NCBI GenBank assembly: GCA_019279435.1
Contig: JAAALK010000288.1
Location: 54,239,624 to 54,303,623 of the forward strand
Source: Zizania palustris
Lineage: Eukaryota > Streptophyta > Magnoliopsida > Poales > Poaceae
Direction of reading: 5' to 3'
DNA: 64,000 bases
The translations under genes and the position numbers were made by a program. This document shows positions 54,421-64,000 of the stretch, piece after piece. Below the pieces are notes generated by a model. It saw only the letters and a list, made by a program, of their open reading frames with translations, made no database searches and was not told the origin of the DNA. The first letter of the stretch is position 1. Each line of letters begins with the position of its first letter.

Positions 54421-56728
54421 ATGCCTCCTAAGCGGAGCGCACCTCGCAATCCCACTCGGAGGTCCTCTCGGATCTCCGGAGAGATACCCTTCGACACAGT
54501 CGAAGTCGGAGGGTCTTCGACTATCCCTCCACCTCAAACTCCGCAAGGGGCTTCTATCCCTCGAGGATACGAAACCTCTCCGCCAACCCCTTCCACACTT
54601 CGACCACCCGGAGCCACTCTGCCACCCTCCATTCCGATTCGAACTGATCATACCAGCTCTCAAGACCCGGAAGGTCCTTCCGGAGGAGATGAAGATAGCC
54701 TTGGAGACATGGCCACTCAAATGGCCAATCTTCAAGCCGAGGTAGCGAGGTGGCGACAAGAGGCTGCGAACAGGCTTCGCCCTCAAGCCACCCCAGCTAT
54801 CCCCGAAGTGCACGAAGACGACGATCTTGATTATCCCGAAGCCCCGGAGAACGCCTCTTACGACAATGAATCTCCATTGCATCCCGAGCTTCAGAAGGTT
54901 CGCTTCGATCCGAAGTTCAAAGCTTCGAAGCTTTGCAAATATGCCGGAGACGAAGATCCCAGTGAGTTTGCGCGTTCTTATGCCCTAGAAATTGAGGCTA
55001 GTGGCGGAGACAGAGAAACTATGGCGAAGTGCTTCCCGTTAGCCCTTCAAGGAGTGGCGTTGAGATGGTTCTGGTCTTTAAAGCCAGGATCAATCGCTTC
55101 ATGGTCACAGTTGAAGAAGAAGTTTATAAGTAACTTTCAGGGCACCTTCGTGCCCCCATGTCTACAGGAAGCCTTTTCCAAGTGAAACAGCTCCCCGGAG
55201 AAACATTGAGGCAGTACTTCAAGCGCTTCGCTCACACGAAGTCGCAAATTCGGGGGCTGTCCACATCCTCGGTGGTTGATGCAGCTCGAGAAGGCGTCAG
55301 TCATAAAGGCCTTCTGGATAAACTGCATCGGAAGAGCATCACCACAGTATCACAGCTGATGTCATACTTCGAGGAGTACTCGAAGTCAGAAGAAGGTTGG
55401 CTTCGGAGGACTACTGCTACTTCGACAGTGTTGACAGAAGTTAAAGCAGAGGTGAAGACTTCGGCTCAGCCGCAAGAACCAGTCTCCGAAGTGCAACATG
55501 ATAGAAGAAGAGGGCAAAAGCACCCTCGCTCTGAAGTCTTAAACATTGCACCCCCGTAGAAGTTTGTACCAAGAGCTCCACAGTCTGCGGGGAACAAGTC
55601 CAGCGGTTGGAGGCCGCCAGGGAAAACGGCTGGCAAGGGCCAGACCCTTTTTTGCTGTATTCATGGAGAGAATCGAAGCCATGCAACTAACACCTGCAAG
55701 GCTATTCTTACCCTTCGGGGAGAATACTTGGAGAGAACTTCGGGTCGAGGTAGTACCGACCAAAGTCCAGCAGCAGCAGTGCGCTCGGAGCCGGTCCAGG
55801 CTGTGGCGCGGATAGAAAATTTTGATGCTGCAAGGCATCCTCCGGTGGCCAATGTTATGCCACCTCCGAAGCAAGAAGAAGGGCAAGATAGAGGGAAGAG
55901 AGTAGTTCTCCCTATCTCCGGAGGAGGTACCCTTGGAAGCATGTCCAAGAGACAGCGAAGAGAGTACGTTCGAGAAGTAGGCCACATTGGGACTTCGTCA
56001 TCTGCAGCTGCAATGCCGGAGTGGTCTCATGTTCCAATATCTTTCTCTGCGGAGGATGCAGCTGGTATCAAGTTCCCGCATGCAGATCCATTGGTTATTA
56101 CTGCTGATATTGCAGGAACAGAAGTTCGAAGGGTGCTAATTGACGGAGGTAGCTCGGCAGATATCATATTTGTACAAGCCTTCGATCAGTTATGCATTTC
56201 CCGGAAGCATCTCCTCCCAGCGGCTCGTCCTCTGCAAGGCTTCGCAGGACCTCCGCTAGATGCACTTGGCCAGATAGGCCTGGAAGTAACCTTCGGAGAA
56301 GGTTTACTAGCCCGAACTGAAGAAGTTATCTTTGATGTGGTAGATGCCCCGTATGCTTATAATGTCATCTTCGGACGAGGCATGTTGAATCAGTTCGGAG
56401 CTGTGGCGCATCACAACTACTTGTGCATGAAGATGCCCACACAATCAGGAGTTCTGACAATCTTCGGAGATCAAGCCATGGCTCGGAGGGCAGAATATGG
56501 TCACGGTCCTCCTCTTGATCCGAGGCAAGTAAACAGTGTCCAAGATAATGGAGAAATTTTTTCAGCCTCCTCCGAAGCTTCGAAGAAGTCATTTCCAAGA
56601 CCAAGTCCCGAAGGAGAGATTGCAACGAAGGTCATTGTTAAAGATGGTAAAGAATACACTTTTCAATTTGGTAAAGATTTACCTCCCGAAGTTGCAACTT
56701 CCTTGGAAAAGGTCGTAGAAGAAATTTG
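54421..56728 (+). pseudogene. Tat gag-protease, one internal frameshift and one TAG
   Basis: ATG 54421 (MPPKRSAPRN). The order is a basic/Pro-rich N-terminus, coiled segment (EVARWRQEAA), acidic linker, and capsid (KCFPLALQGVALRWFWSLK). A frameshift at about 55160-55185 moves to the frame starting MSTGSLFQVKQL, the capsid C-terminal part. A TAG at 55557-55559 stands where CAG is likely. A finger follows (CCIHGENRSHATNTC, the CxxH form seen in Tat gags), then a linker and the protease with LIDGGSSADII near 56140. A second frameshift at 56726-56800 separates protease from pol. Gag builds the particle and the protease would cut the polyprotein. As written, the chain cannot be made from one frame. 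Confidence 0.85.
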
Positions 56729-59700
56729 GATGTCTTCGCTTGGTCTGACGAAGATATCACCGGAGTCGATCGGGATATTATTGAGCACAGCTTGCTTGTA
56801 AACCCGAAGGCCCGGCCTGTTCGACAAGGGCTCCGGAAGATGTCCGCAGAGAGAGCTGCTCTAGCTAAGGACGAAGTTGAAAAACTGTTGAAGGCTGGGA
56901 TTATCAGGGAAGTGGCCCATACAGAATGGTTAGCCAACCCAGTCTTCGTCAGGAAAAAGTCCTCCGGAAAGTGGCACATGTGCATTGATTTCACATCTTT
57001 GAATAAAGTGTGCCCACGTGACCCCTACCCCATGCCCCGAATTGATCAACTAGTTGACTCCACTGCAGGTTCGGAGTTACTAAGCTTCCTCGACGCGTAT
57101 TCCGGTTATCATCAAATATGGTTGAAGCGCGAAGATGAAATCAAGACGAGCTTTGTAACTCCTTCGGGAGTCTTCTGCTATGTAAGAATGCCCTTCGGCC
57201 TAAGAAATGCCGGGGCTACTTTTTCAAGATTAGTTGCTAAGGCTCTAGGTCATCAACTAGGTCGCAATGTGGAGGCCTATATGGATGATATTGTAATAAA
57301 GAGTGCTTTAAAGCACCAACATAGCCTAGACTTAGCAGAAACATTCAATAGCCTTCGGGCATGTGGGATCCGCCTTAACCCCGAAAAATGTATATTCGGA
57401 GCTAAGGCTGGAAAGTTGTTAGGGTACTTAGTTTCAAGCAGGGGAATTGAAGCTAGCCCTACTCAAATAACTGCGCTGCAGAAGATGGCTCCTCCGGAGA
57501 ATTTAAAGCAAGTGCAAAAGCTGACTGGACGTCTGGCCGCACTTAGCAGGTTTTTATCAAGGTCTGCGGAGAGGAGCTTGCCAATCTTTAAAGCTTTGAA
57601 AGGGTCCGAAGATTTTGCATGGACACCGGAGTGTCAGAAAAGCTTCGAAGATATTAAAGATTATCTCAGCAATCCTGCTACACTTACGGTGCCTATTGCG
57701 GACGAAACCCTACTTCTGTATCTTGCAGCTACAGGCTCAGCTGTCAGCGCAGTCCTTGTCAGAGAAGCAGATATCAATGGGAAGTTGGTCCAAAATCCTG
57801 TCTATTTTGTATCCGAAGCATTGTCAGGAGCGAAGACAAGATACTCCGAACTTGAAAAGTTCGTTTATGCTCTGATAATGGCTTCGAGGAAGCTAAGGCA
57901 TTATTTTTTGGCTCACAATGTAATTGTACCAACTTCGTATCCTTTAGGAGATATGCTCCGAAGCAAAGATTCCACTGGAAGGATTGGAAAGTGGGCAGTA
58001 GAACTAGCACCCTTCGGCATATCTTTCCTGGCAAGGACAGCTATCAAATCTCAAGTCCTAGCAGACTTCGTAGCAGAGTGGACTCCACTTGCGAAGTTGA
58101 CTCCGGAGAAATCAGATGACGGAGTTTGGACTATTTACTCTGATGGGGCTTTCCAAGCATCCGGAGCAGGCATTGGGGCAGTATTAATTTCGCCATCAGG
58201 ACAAAGAGCAATGTACTCCGCAAGACTCAACTTTAAGTCTACCAATAATATAGCGGAGTACGAAGGAATTTTATTGGGACTCCGGAAAGCACGTGCTCTA
58301 GGGGCTACAAGGATAATTATAAAAACATATTCTCAGATAGTAGCAGGGCACGTAGACAAAAGTTTTCAAGTCCGACATCCACAGCTTGCAAAGTACTTGG
58401 AAGAAATTCGCAAGATCGAAGCACATTTCAAGGGTATTTCCATTCGGAGTATACCAAGAGCTGAAAACGTGCAAGCAGACATTTTAGCGAAGGCTGCTGC
58501 CGGAGCTGTGGATGTGCCTGACGAAGCTTTCTATGAGGAGCTCAATATACCTTCGGTGCCACAAGTTGCTTCTGCAGAGATTCTCTGCATTCCTAATGCA
58601 GATTGGAAAGATTCAATCATAGAACTCTTGCAAGGAGGAACAAATTTGCCCGAAAAACCCCAATTGTCAAGATTAAAGCTAAGAGCAAGAAACTATCAGT
58701 TAATCAACGGTATATTATACAAGGCCGGAGTATGTTCCCCTCTACTCCGATGTATATCTCAAGCCGAAGGCCAAGAAATTCTTCGAGAAATTCACGAAGG
58801 CCTTTGTGGAAGTCATTTAGCCCCTAGAGCTCTGGCAGGAAAAACACTTCGCCAGGGGCTTTATTGGCCCACAATAACAGCTGATGCGGAGAGCTTGGTC
58901 CGCACTTGTCAAGGATGCCAGTGGATGGGTCGACGGAGTCATCGCCCACCAACAGCTCTTCAAGTCATTGCTCCGGTATGGCCTATGGCCAGATGGGGTA
59001 TGGATCTAATTGGTCCCTTTCCGTTAGCAAAGGGAAATCTGAAGTTCGCAGTGGTAGCTATCGAATATTTTTCTAAGTGGGTGGAAGCAGAGCCCTTAAC
59101 AGCTATCACTTCGAATAATGTACAGAAATTCTTCTGGAAGAATATTATTTGCCGGTTCGGAGTGCCTAGATATCTCACAGTTGATAATGGAACACAGTTC
59201 GACGCAGAACCCTTCAGGAAGTTTTGCGAAGACCTAGGCATTCAACTATGTTTTGCTGCAGTGAGACATCCTCAGTCGAATGGAGCCGTTGAGCGAGCCA
59301 ATGGAAATATCTTATCAGGGCTAAATCGAAGAATAGTAGGGTTGTCAAAGGGACTGTGGACCGAAGAGCTTCCAAAGATTCTATGGTCCATTCGGACTAC
59401 GCAAACAAGGTCCACAGGTTTTACTCCGTTCAGACTACTATTCGGAGATGAAGCAATGACTCCAACGGAGCTCAAAGGGGGCTCATTTCGCAGCACCGAA
59501 CCAGACATCGAAGAAGAAAGACAAGCTTCGTTAGATTTGTCAGAAGAAACAAGACTTCGAGCTGTAGCTAATTTATCAAAGTATCATCAGCAGACGAAGA
59601 CTTGGTATGACCCGAAGGTTAAGCTCAGCGAGTTAAGGCCGGGTCATCTTGTTCTACGAAGCATTATAGCACCAGGGAAGTTAGGCAATAAATGGGAAGG

Positions 59701-59815
59701 TCCATATTTAATTGTCCGCTCAGGGCGCCCTGGTTCATTCAAATTAGCTAATTTAGAAGGTGAAGAGTTAGCACATACTTGGCATGCGGAGCACCTAAAG
59801 CGATACTTCGCATAA
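56726..59815 (+). CDS. Tat pol: RT, RNase H, second (archaeal-type) RNase H, integrase
   Basis: 1,029 codons, open. RT is at 55-290 with FLDAYSGYHQI and YMDD at 185-188. The first RNase H (about 320-450) has lost its usual first Asp (LLLYLAATG). The second RNase H, a Tat hallmark, is at about 468-590 with D473 (YSDGAF), E511 (AEYEG) and D585 (ADILAKA). The residue equivalent to the third catalytic Asp is Y535 (KTYSQ). The integrase has H690, H697, C728 and C731, then D760, D820 and E856 with exactly 35 residues between the last two, and a GPY-type segment (KWEGPYLIV). There is no chromodomain. It has no ATG of its own at the left edge; the frame enters from protease through a frameshift. Most of pol is well kept. 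Confidence 0.93.
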   Translation: MDVFAWSDEDITGVDRDIIEHSLLVNPKARPVRQGLRKMSAERAALAKDEVEKLLKAGIIREVAHTEWLANPVFVRKKSSGKWHMCIDFTSLNKVCPRDPYPMPRIDQLVDSTAGSELLSFLDAYSGYHQIWLKREDEIKTSFVTPSGVFCYVRMPFGLRNAGATFSRLVAKALGHQLGRNVEAYMDDIVIKSALKHQHSLDLAETFNSLRACGIRLNPEKCIFGAKAGKLLGYLVSSRGIEASPTQITALQKMAPPENLKQVQKLTGRLAALSRFLSRSAERSLPIFKALKGSEDFAWTPECQKSFEDIKDYLSNPATLTVPIADETLLLYLAATGSAVSAVLVREADINGKLVQNPVYFVSEALSGAKTRYSELEKFVYALIMASRKLRHYFLAHNVIVPTSYPLGDMLRSKDSTGRIGKWAVELAPFGISFLARTAIKSQVLADFVAEWTPLAKLTPEKSDDGVWTIYSDGAFQASGAGIGAVLISPSGQRAMYSARLNFKSTNNIAEYEGILLGLRKARALGATRIIIKTYSQIVAGHVDKSFQVRHPQLAKYLEEIRKIEAHFKGISIRSIPRAENVQADILAKAAAGAVDVPDEAFYEELNIPSVPQVASAEILCIPNADWKDSIIELLQGGTNLPEKPQLSRLKLRARNYQLINGILYKAGVCSPLLRCISQAEGQEILREIHEGLCGSHLAPRALAGKTLRQGLYWPTITADAESLVRTCQGCQWMGRRSHRPPTALQVIAPVWPMARWGMDLIGPFPLAKGNLKFAVVAIEYFSKWVEAEPLTAITSNNVQKFFWKNIICRFGVPRYLTVDNGTQFDAEPFRKFCEDLGIQLCFAAVRHPQSNGAVERANGNILSGLNRRIVGLSKGLWTEELPKILWSIRTTQTRSTGFTPFRLLFGDEAMTPTELKGGSFRSTEPDIEEERQASLDLSEETRLRAVANLSKYHQQTKTWYDPKVKLSELRPGHLVLRSIIAPGKLGNKWEGPYLIVRSGRPGSFKLANLEGEELAHTWHAEHLKRYFA

Positions 59816-60009
59816 GGGCTCCTTGTAATTCGCTTGTAATCACCTCTAAATTAATAAAGCATACACCCTGATGGTTGCCTTCCCCTTGACACTCCTAGTT
59901 TCCCGAGCGGACGCGCTGGGACAGAAGTCGATCGAGAGGGAAGTGTCATTAAGCTGGGTTGTATTTCCGGACTTCGTACCCATAAAGTCGAAGCCTCCGG
60001 TGTGGTGGC
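59816..60009. other. Post-pol non-coding sequence of the Tat element
   Basis: Begins after the pol stop with CTCCTTGTAATTCGCTTGTAATC and AATAAAGC, which look like 3'-end signals. No gene seen. Confidence 0.5.
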
Positions 60010-60435
60010 TGAAATCCATCCGGAGCCCAAGCTGATACCTTGTAGGCATCCGTAAAAGAGCCAATACCACATTCTACGGAGTCCAAGCTTCGGCTGGTAG
60101 ACTTCCGTAAAAAGAGCCGAAGGTGGCCAAAATCTGCGGAGTCCAAGCTGCAGCTTGCAGACATCCGTAAAAAGAGCCGAAGGTGGCCAAATTCTGCGAA
60201 GTCCAAGCTCCGGCTGGTAGACTTCTGCAAAAAAGAGCCCAAAGTGGCCAAATTCTGCGAAGTCCAAGCTCCGGCTGGTAGACTTCTGCAAAAAAGAGCC
60301 CAAAGTGGCCAAATTCTGCGAAGTCCAAGCTCCGGCTGGTAGACTTCTGCAAAAAAGAGCCCAAAGTGGCCAATTTCTGCGAAGTCCAAGCTCCGGCTGG
60401 TAGACTTCTGCAAAAATAGCCGAAGGTGGCTAAAG
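60010..60435. repeat. 60/61-bp tandem array in the 3' region of the Tat element
   Basis: Seven head-to-tail units marked by GTCCAAGCT at 60081, 60141, 60201, 60262, 60323 and 60384, plus a diverged first unit near 60024. The first units have a 60-bp period and the last three a 61-bp period; the last ones are nearly identical. The array lies between pol and the antisense gene. The minus strand is open through the array, but only because of the repeat period. Confidence 0.92.
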
Positions 60436-60804
60436 CAAAACAGCATTTAAGCCATGAGCTTCGAATGTCTGTTCATATGCGTCCAAAGTGACAAATTTTT
60501 TAAGACACTAAAGTGTCCTGGAAGTTATCTCAATTGATTTCTTTCATGAAACAAACAAAGGTACCAAGTTACCATTCTTCTGACTACAAAGGTCGAAGAC
60601 ATTTTATAAGATTTCAAAAGATCTTTAAATGACAGAGGGGCTCCGAACCCCCCCAAAAAAAAAACTGTACTCCGAAGTTTTTTCTTTGCGCATAACCATC
60701 TTTGAATACAGTTCGAAGTTGCTTATACCCAAAGAGGGGCTAGTAATATGGAGACAATTTTAAATCGGCATTCATTATCGAAATAAATATATTTACAGAT
60801 TACA
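60436..60804. other. Spacer between tandem array and antisense gene
   Basis: AT-rich, with a C7/A9 run at 60638-60662. On the minus strand it would hold the 3' UTR of the antisense gene. No gene seen. Confidence 0.5.
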
Positions 60805-63800
60805 TTATGAAAAATTGGTATCTATACCAAGAAGGAATCGGAGACCTCTTCGGTCCCGAGAGCTAGGGGTGGAACGACTAGTTCCAACATCGGAAGTTCT
60901 AAGAACTTTACGTTTAACTCTCCTCCTCCCCTTCGAAGCTCTAAAATCCTTCTGTTCTTGTTGAAGCTCGGCCCAAGTTCGAAGCCGCTCGGGGCTTCTC
61001 TCCCAGCTTCTAAGATCTTCAGATCTCTTATTTTGGGCTTCACCTTCGTCTTCGGACCGATTAGTGTCTTCAGAAGACGAGGTGTTTGCGTCAATCTCTT
61101 TATCTTCCTCTTTAATATAAGACAATATGTCTTTGATTACTTCGGGCGCAATAACGCCGGAGTCATCTCGAGGAATAAGAAATCGAGGACGCTTATAACT
61201 CTTTAGAAGTTCGAAGGTGTTCCACAATGAACGAAGTTCGCTGTTAAGTTCTAACACTTCGATATCTTCCATGAGAGGCAAAGCCTAAAAATATGATAAA
61301 CAAGATTTTCATTGATAAATGTTTACAAGCATAAAGCTTTACATGATTAGAAATCCTAAAATATTTCTAAACCTGCGGGTTCGAAGGAGGTTGACTGCTC
61401 GAAGCTTGGTTTCGAACTTGCTTCTGGCGTTGGCCTTCATCAATCCAAGCTTTGATCGCAGAACGACCTTCGGCTCTCCATGAAGTTTGGAAGGCTCGCC
61501 AAGCAGCAGCTACACCTTCGGAAGGTTTGAGAAGTCGGTCGTCGTCGAAGGTGATTGGACCTCTTCCTGCGTCCGAAGTTATTGATCGGCCCAAATCCTC
61601 GTAATAGCGAAGTAGACCAACAGCAGACACTTGTCCGGAGAGTTCTCCGTATCTAATGCCCGCTGTCTTCATCTGCTTCGCTACCCCTTGGATCCTTTTT
61701 AACCGGCGCAAAAGGCTGATATTATCATCAGAAGGGAGAATTCCGGTAGTACCGAAGTACTCCAGGACTTCTAACAACTGATTCATAACCTCCGCAGCCA
61801 CCTTCTCAGACTTCAACTTATCTTCGTTCAGCGCATCCTTCGTCGAAGTAACTTCGTCCAAAACCCCAGAAAGCCTAGCATTCTCAGTGGTCAAAGTGTT
61901 TTTCTGTGTCAACAATTGGCTAGCTTCCTCTTCAAGCCGGACGAGCCTAGACCCTGCAGTAGCATGCTCCGCCCGCAGTTTTTCAATCTCTGCTCGAAGC
62001 ACAATCCTTTCCGCTTCGAGCTCTTTCTTTACAGCTTCCAAGCTTTGCCTGGCCCTTCGCTCTGTTGATATTATATTGTCCATTTGAGTCACTCGACTTT
62101 CAGAGATGTTAAAATTCCTTTGAAGAGTGCTATTTTCTTCCCGAAGCCGAGCGATTTCTTCGTCATTGCATAGACTTGCAGCTCGGGCCAAGACAGTTTG
62201 CTGTCAAAATAAAAACTAAAGTAAATATTCATTCGAAGATAAATTCTATAATAATTCACAGTTGCTTCGTACCTGATAGGCTGTACGTTCAATAATGGCA
62301 TTAAGCTCCGTCCTGTCAGCCTTGCGCAGGATGGCCACTAATTTGGTCTCCCCTATGTCACGACTAGCTCGATCCAAAGGTTCGAGCAAAGTCCGAAGAC
62401 CAGTTGTTTGCCCTAAGAAAGGAGCCAGCAAGGGGAGCATGCTTATTGCCTCTTGATCATCCTCGTTCAACGAAGGACCGGAGCTTTGGCCTATGGTCTT
62501 CGGAGCCACTGGAGTTTGAGCTTCCCTGGAAGATTGGCTCTCGTCTGTTGAATCAGACGGAGTTGATTCGGAGCTTATAGCAGGCAGGGGCTCTATTTGT
62601 CTTTTGCCTCTTCCAGGTCCCTTTTGAGTAACTCTCAGGGCTGGCTCCGAAGTCGTCGAAGGACCAGGAATTATTTCCTCCTGACGGACTTCTTCCATAG
62701 GAATGGGCTCTGTAAAATAATGAAAAGTATTATACATAGTATAAATACTCAAATAAATACAAAAAGTTCTTCGAAGTCTACCTTCGGCCGTCTGCGGAGG
62801 AGTCATCGTCAGACTGTTTGGTGGATCGAAAGCTAATTCTTCATCTGAATCAGCTGTTAAATTTTGGACTACAGGAGCATCGTCCTGGGCAGTCCTTGTT
62901 GCTTCTTCGGGAATCGAAGCCATAGTAACTCCGACCCCACCTTCATTCACAGGAACTCCGTCCTGAGTTACATCTTCTTGAACTACCGAAGTCCTTGGTT
63001 GATCAACATTTTCCCCAGACTCCGGTATGTTCGCAGGTACTTCGGCTTGTGCAGCCCTTTGAGTTTCATTCTCTTCCATCAGGTGCACAAGTAACCTCCC
63101 TATTTCTTCTTGGGAGTCGGAAACCGAAGCTCTTGAGCTCGAAGGTGCAGGGTCTAAAGGTGCGAGGTTCTTCGGCTTCCGAGCCACCCTCTTCACCGGA
63201 GTTTTTGCTGAACTTGAAGTTCCAGCTTCGGCTTTCCTTTTCTGAGGCCCTTTCTCCAAAGGCACCCAATACATCAGAGGGGGAGGAGTGAGTTTCAGCA
63301 TTCCCCATACTCTGTTAAATCTCTCCCAACTCCCAACCAGTTTAATTCGCCACTCTTTCTCAGTCGGAGTTGGAGCACCCAAGATCTTTTCTGAAGCCCT
63401 TATAATCTGTTCTGAAGTAACAGGGGCTGAAGATTCTACAAAATAAATAATTCAAGTCAGTTTTTCTTCGAAGTAAATATGTTTAATGCATGTTGTTTTC
63501 GAAGTTACCTGTAGGACTTGAAGTCAAGTTAATTCTGCGAAGACCGCCTTCGGAGTCATCTTCGAAGATAATAGGCCAGTTGGCCATCAGTGGAGGAATT
63601 TGAAGACCGATGAATTCTTCAGCCAAATCTCGCATACTGAGCCTTCGGCTAACTTTTTCAAGCAGATTCAGACGGGCTTTGAATTGGCCTTCGTCGGGAC
63701 GCACCAAAGCTTCTTTTCGGAATTGGATTTCTCTAAGGGGTCCGGCCAGAGGATTGCTTGCCCCAACTTCGGCATAGAACCATTTCAAAATCCAATCGGT

Positions 63801-64000
63801 GTACCATCTGGCGTTGATGGCTTTAGCAGGAAAGCGAAGGGCATACTCATCCCGAAGTCTAAAGTTGATACTGCCAAAAGATGTTACTACTTTTTCACCT
63901 CCGGGAGTTACGAAGGTTTTTGGTTGGCAGGTTGCTCTATGTAATGCAGCGAAGATTTCCGCCCTTCCTTCACATCCTTCGGCTCTTAAGGCCCACTCAA
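60805..64000 (-). CDS. Spliced antisense gene of the Tat element (PF04195-like and coiled coil), 5' end outside window
   Basis: Proposed exons on the minus strand are 64000-63509 (start beyond window), 63435-62782, 62709-62273, 62200-61373 and 61284-60805. The introns (73, 72, 72 and 88 nt) have GT-AG ends and T-rich acceptors (TTTTGTAG, TTTTACAG, TTTTGACAG, ATTTTTAG). The joins are in frame with phases 1,1,0,0 and no stop until 60805. Exon 1 matches the E1 gene (EWALRAEGCEGRAEIF, RRLSMRDLAEEFI). Exon 2 has APTPTEKEW and FNRVW, a basic QKRKAEAG/KRVARKPK region that could be nuclear, and an acidic end. Exon 3 is Ser/Pro-rich. Exon 4 is a long coiled coil (REENSTLQRNFNISES onward). Exon 5 is charged (EVLELNSELRSLWN). 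Function is unknown. The gene looks intact although gag of the same element is broken. Confidence 0.78.

Larger units (their letters stand above)
53865..64000 (+). mobile_element. Autonomous-type Tat-lineage Ty3/gypsy element with antisense gene (3' end outside window)
   Basis: 5' LTR, primer site, gag-protease, pol with two RNase H domains, tandem repeats and an antisense multi-exon gene, in that order. Dual RNase H, a long 3' region with tandem repeats and an extra antisense frame are known Tat-lineage traits (Grande, Retand, RIRE2 and Ogre relatives). The 3' LTR is not in the window. It interrupts the Tekay protease at 53865, where the preceding GAAAG would be the target copy. Confidence 0.92.

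Noticed and set aside
60010..60435. CRISPR-like array
   Set aside because: Units are contiguous tandem copies without unique spacers, in a plant retrotransposon.
59949..60446. Minus-strand reading frames through the 60-bp array as a repeat protein
   Set aside because: Openness follows from a period divisible by three in part of the array; the period changes to 61 and the frames shift.

Overview
The window is intergenic DNA of a flowering plant, most likely a grass. I see no host gene, tRNA or rRNA gene. Almost every base belongs to LTR retrotransposons inserted into one another. The evidence for a plant genome is the set of lineages present: Sirevirus-type Ty1/copia elements, a Tekay/Del-type Ty3/gypsy element with a long LTR, and Tat-lineage Ty3/gypsy elements with a second RNase H and an antisense extra gene. 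The grass assignment is an inference. One 1,000-base run of N (22154-23153) is a scaffold gap.

Left part (1-15851). An old Ty3/gypsy element called O here reads on the minus strand: its LTR is at about 12656-13178, its gag at 10359-12505, and further gag-protease linker at 7359-8188 and 1-297. Two insertions split it: a solo Sirevirus LTR (8194-10353, target duplication GTGGG) and a 7.06-kb non-autonomous Tat-type element E1 (298-7353, target duplication ACCGC). O itself lies in the gag of a Tat fragment T2 (13179-14085). T2's LTR was hit 6 bp from its end by another Sirevirus LTR, P2 (14086-15851), and P2 was in turn hit by Sirevirus Q (15852-22153).

Middle (15852-47158). Four Sirevirus copies lie on the minus strand. 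Q is degraded and runs into the gap. B (23154-31251) has gag but no pol. C is old, and its 3' LTR (31252-32198 plus 43010-43324) is split by S. S (32199-43009, target duplication AACTG) is complete, has nearly identical LTRs and is the youngest element. A solo LTR with a pol-like coding tail (29512-30420) sits inside B's LTR.

Right part (47159-64000). A Tekay-like element interrupts C's pol at 47159. Its LTR carries a second copy of the coding-tail solo LTR (47563-48472). Its protease is interrupted at 53865 by an autonomous Tat element that runs off the window. That element has gag-protease-RT-RNaseH-aRNaseH-integrase on the plus strand, then a 60-bp tandem array, then a spliced antisense gene on the minus strand.

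The main biological story is the antisense gene. In the autonomous Tat element the visible part has at least five exons that join in frame without a stop, although the same element's gag is broken. In E1 the homologous gene, with the same four intron positions and phases and its own TATA box, is the only recognisable gene left between two LTRs. Two other themes recur. In-frame stops are mostly CAG-to-TAG changes, which fits decay of methylated cytosines. Sirevirus and Tat LTRs also share a TTCGAAG-rich vocabulary although they belong to different superfamilies.
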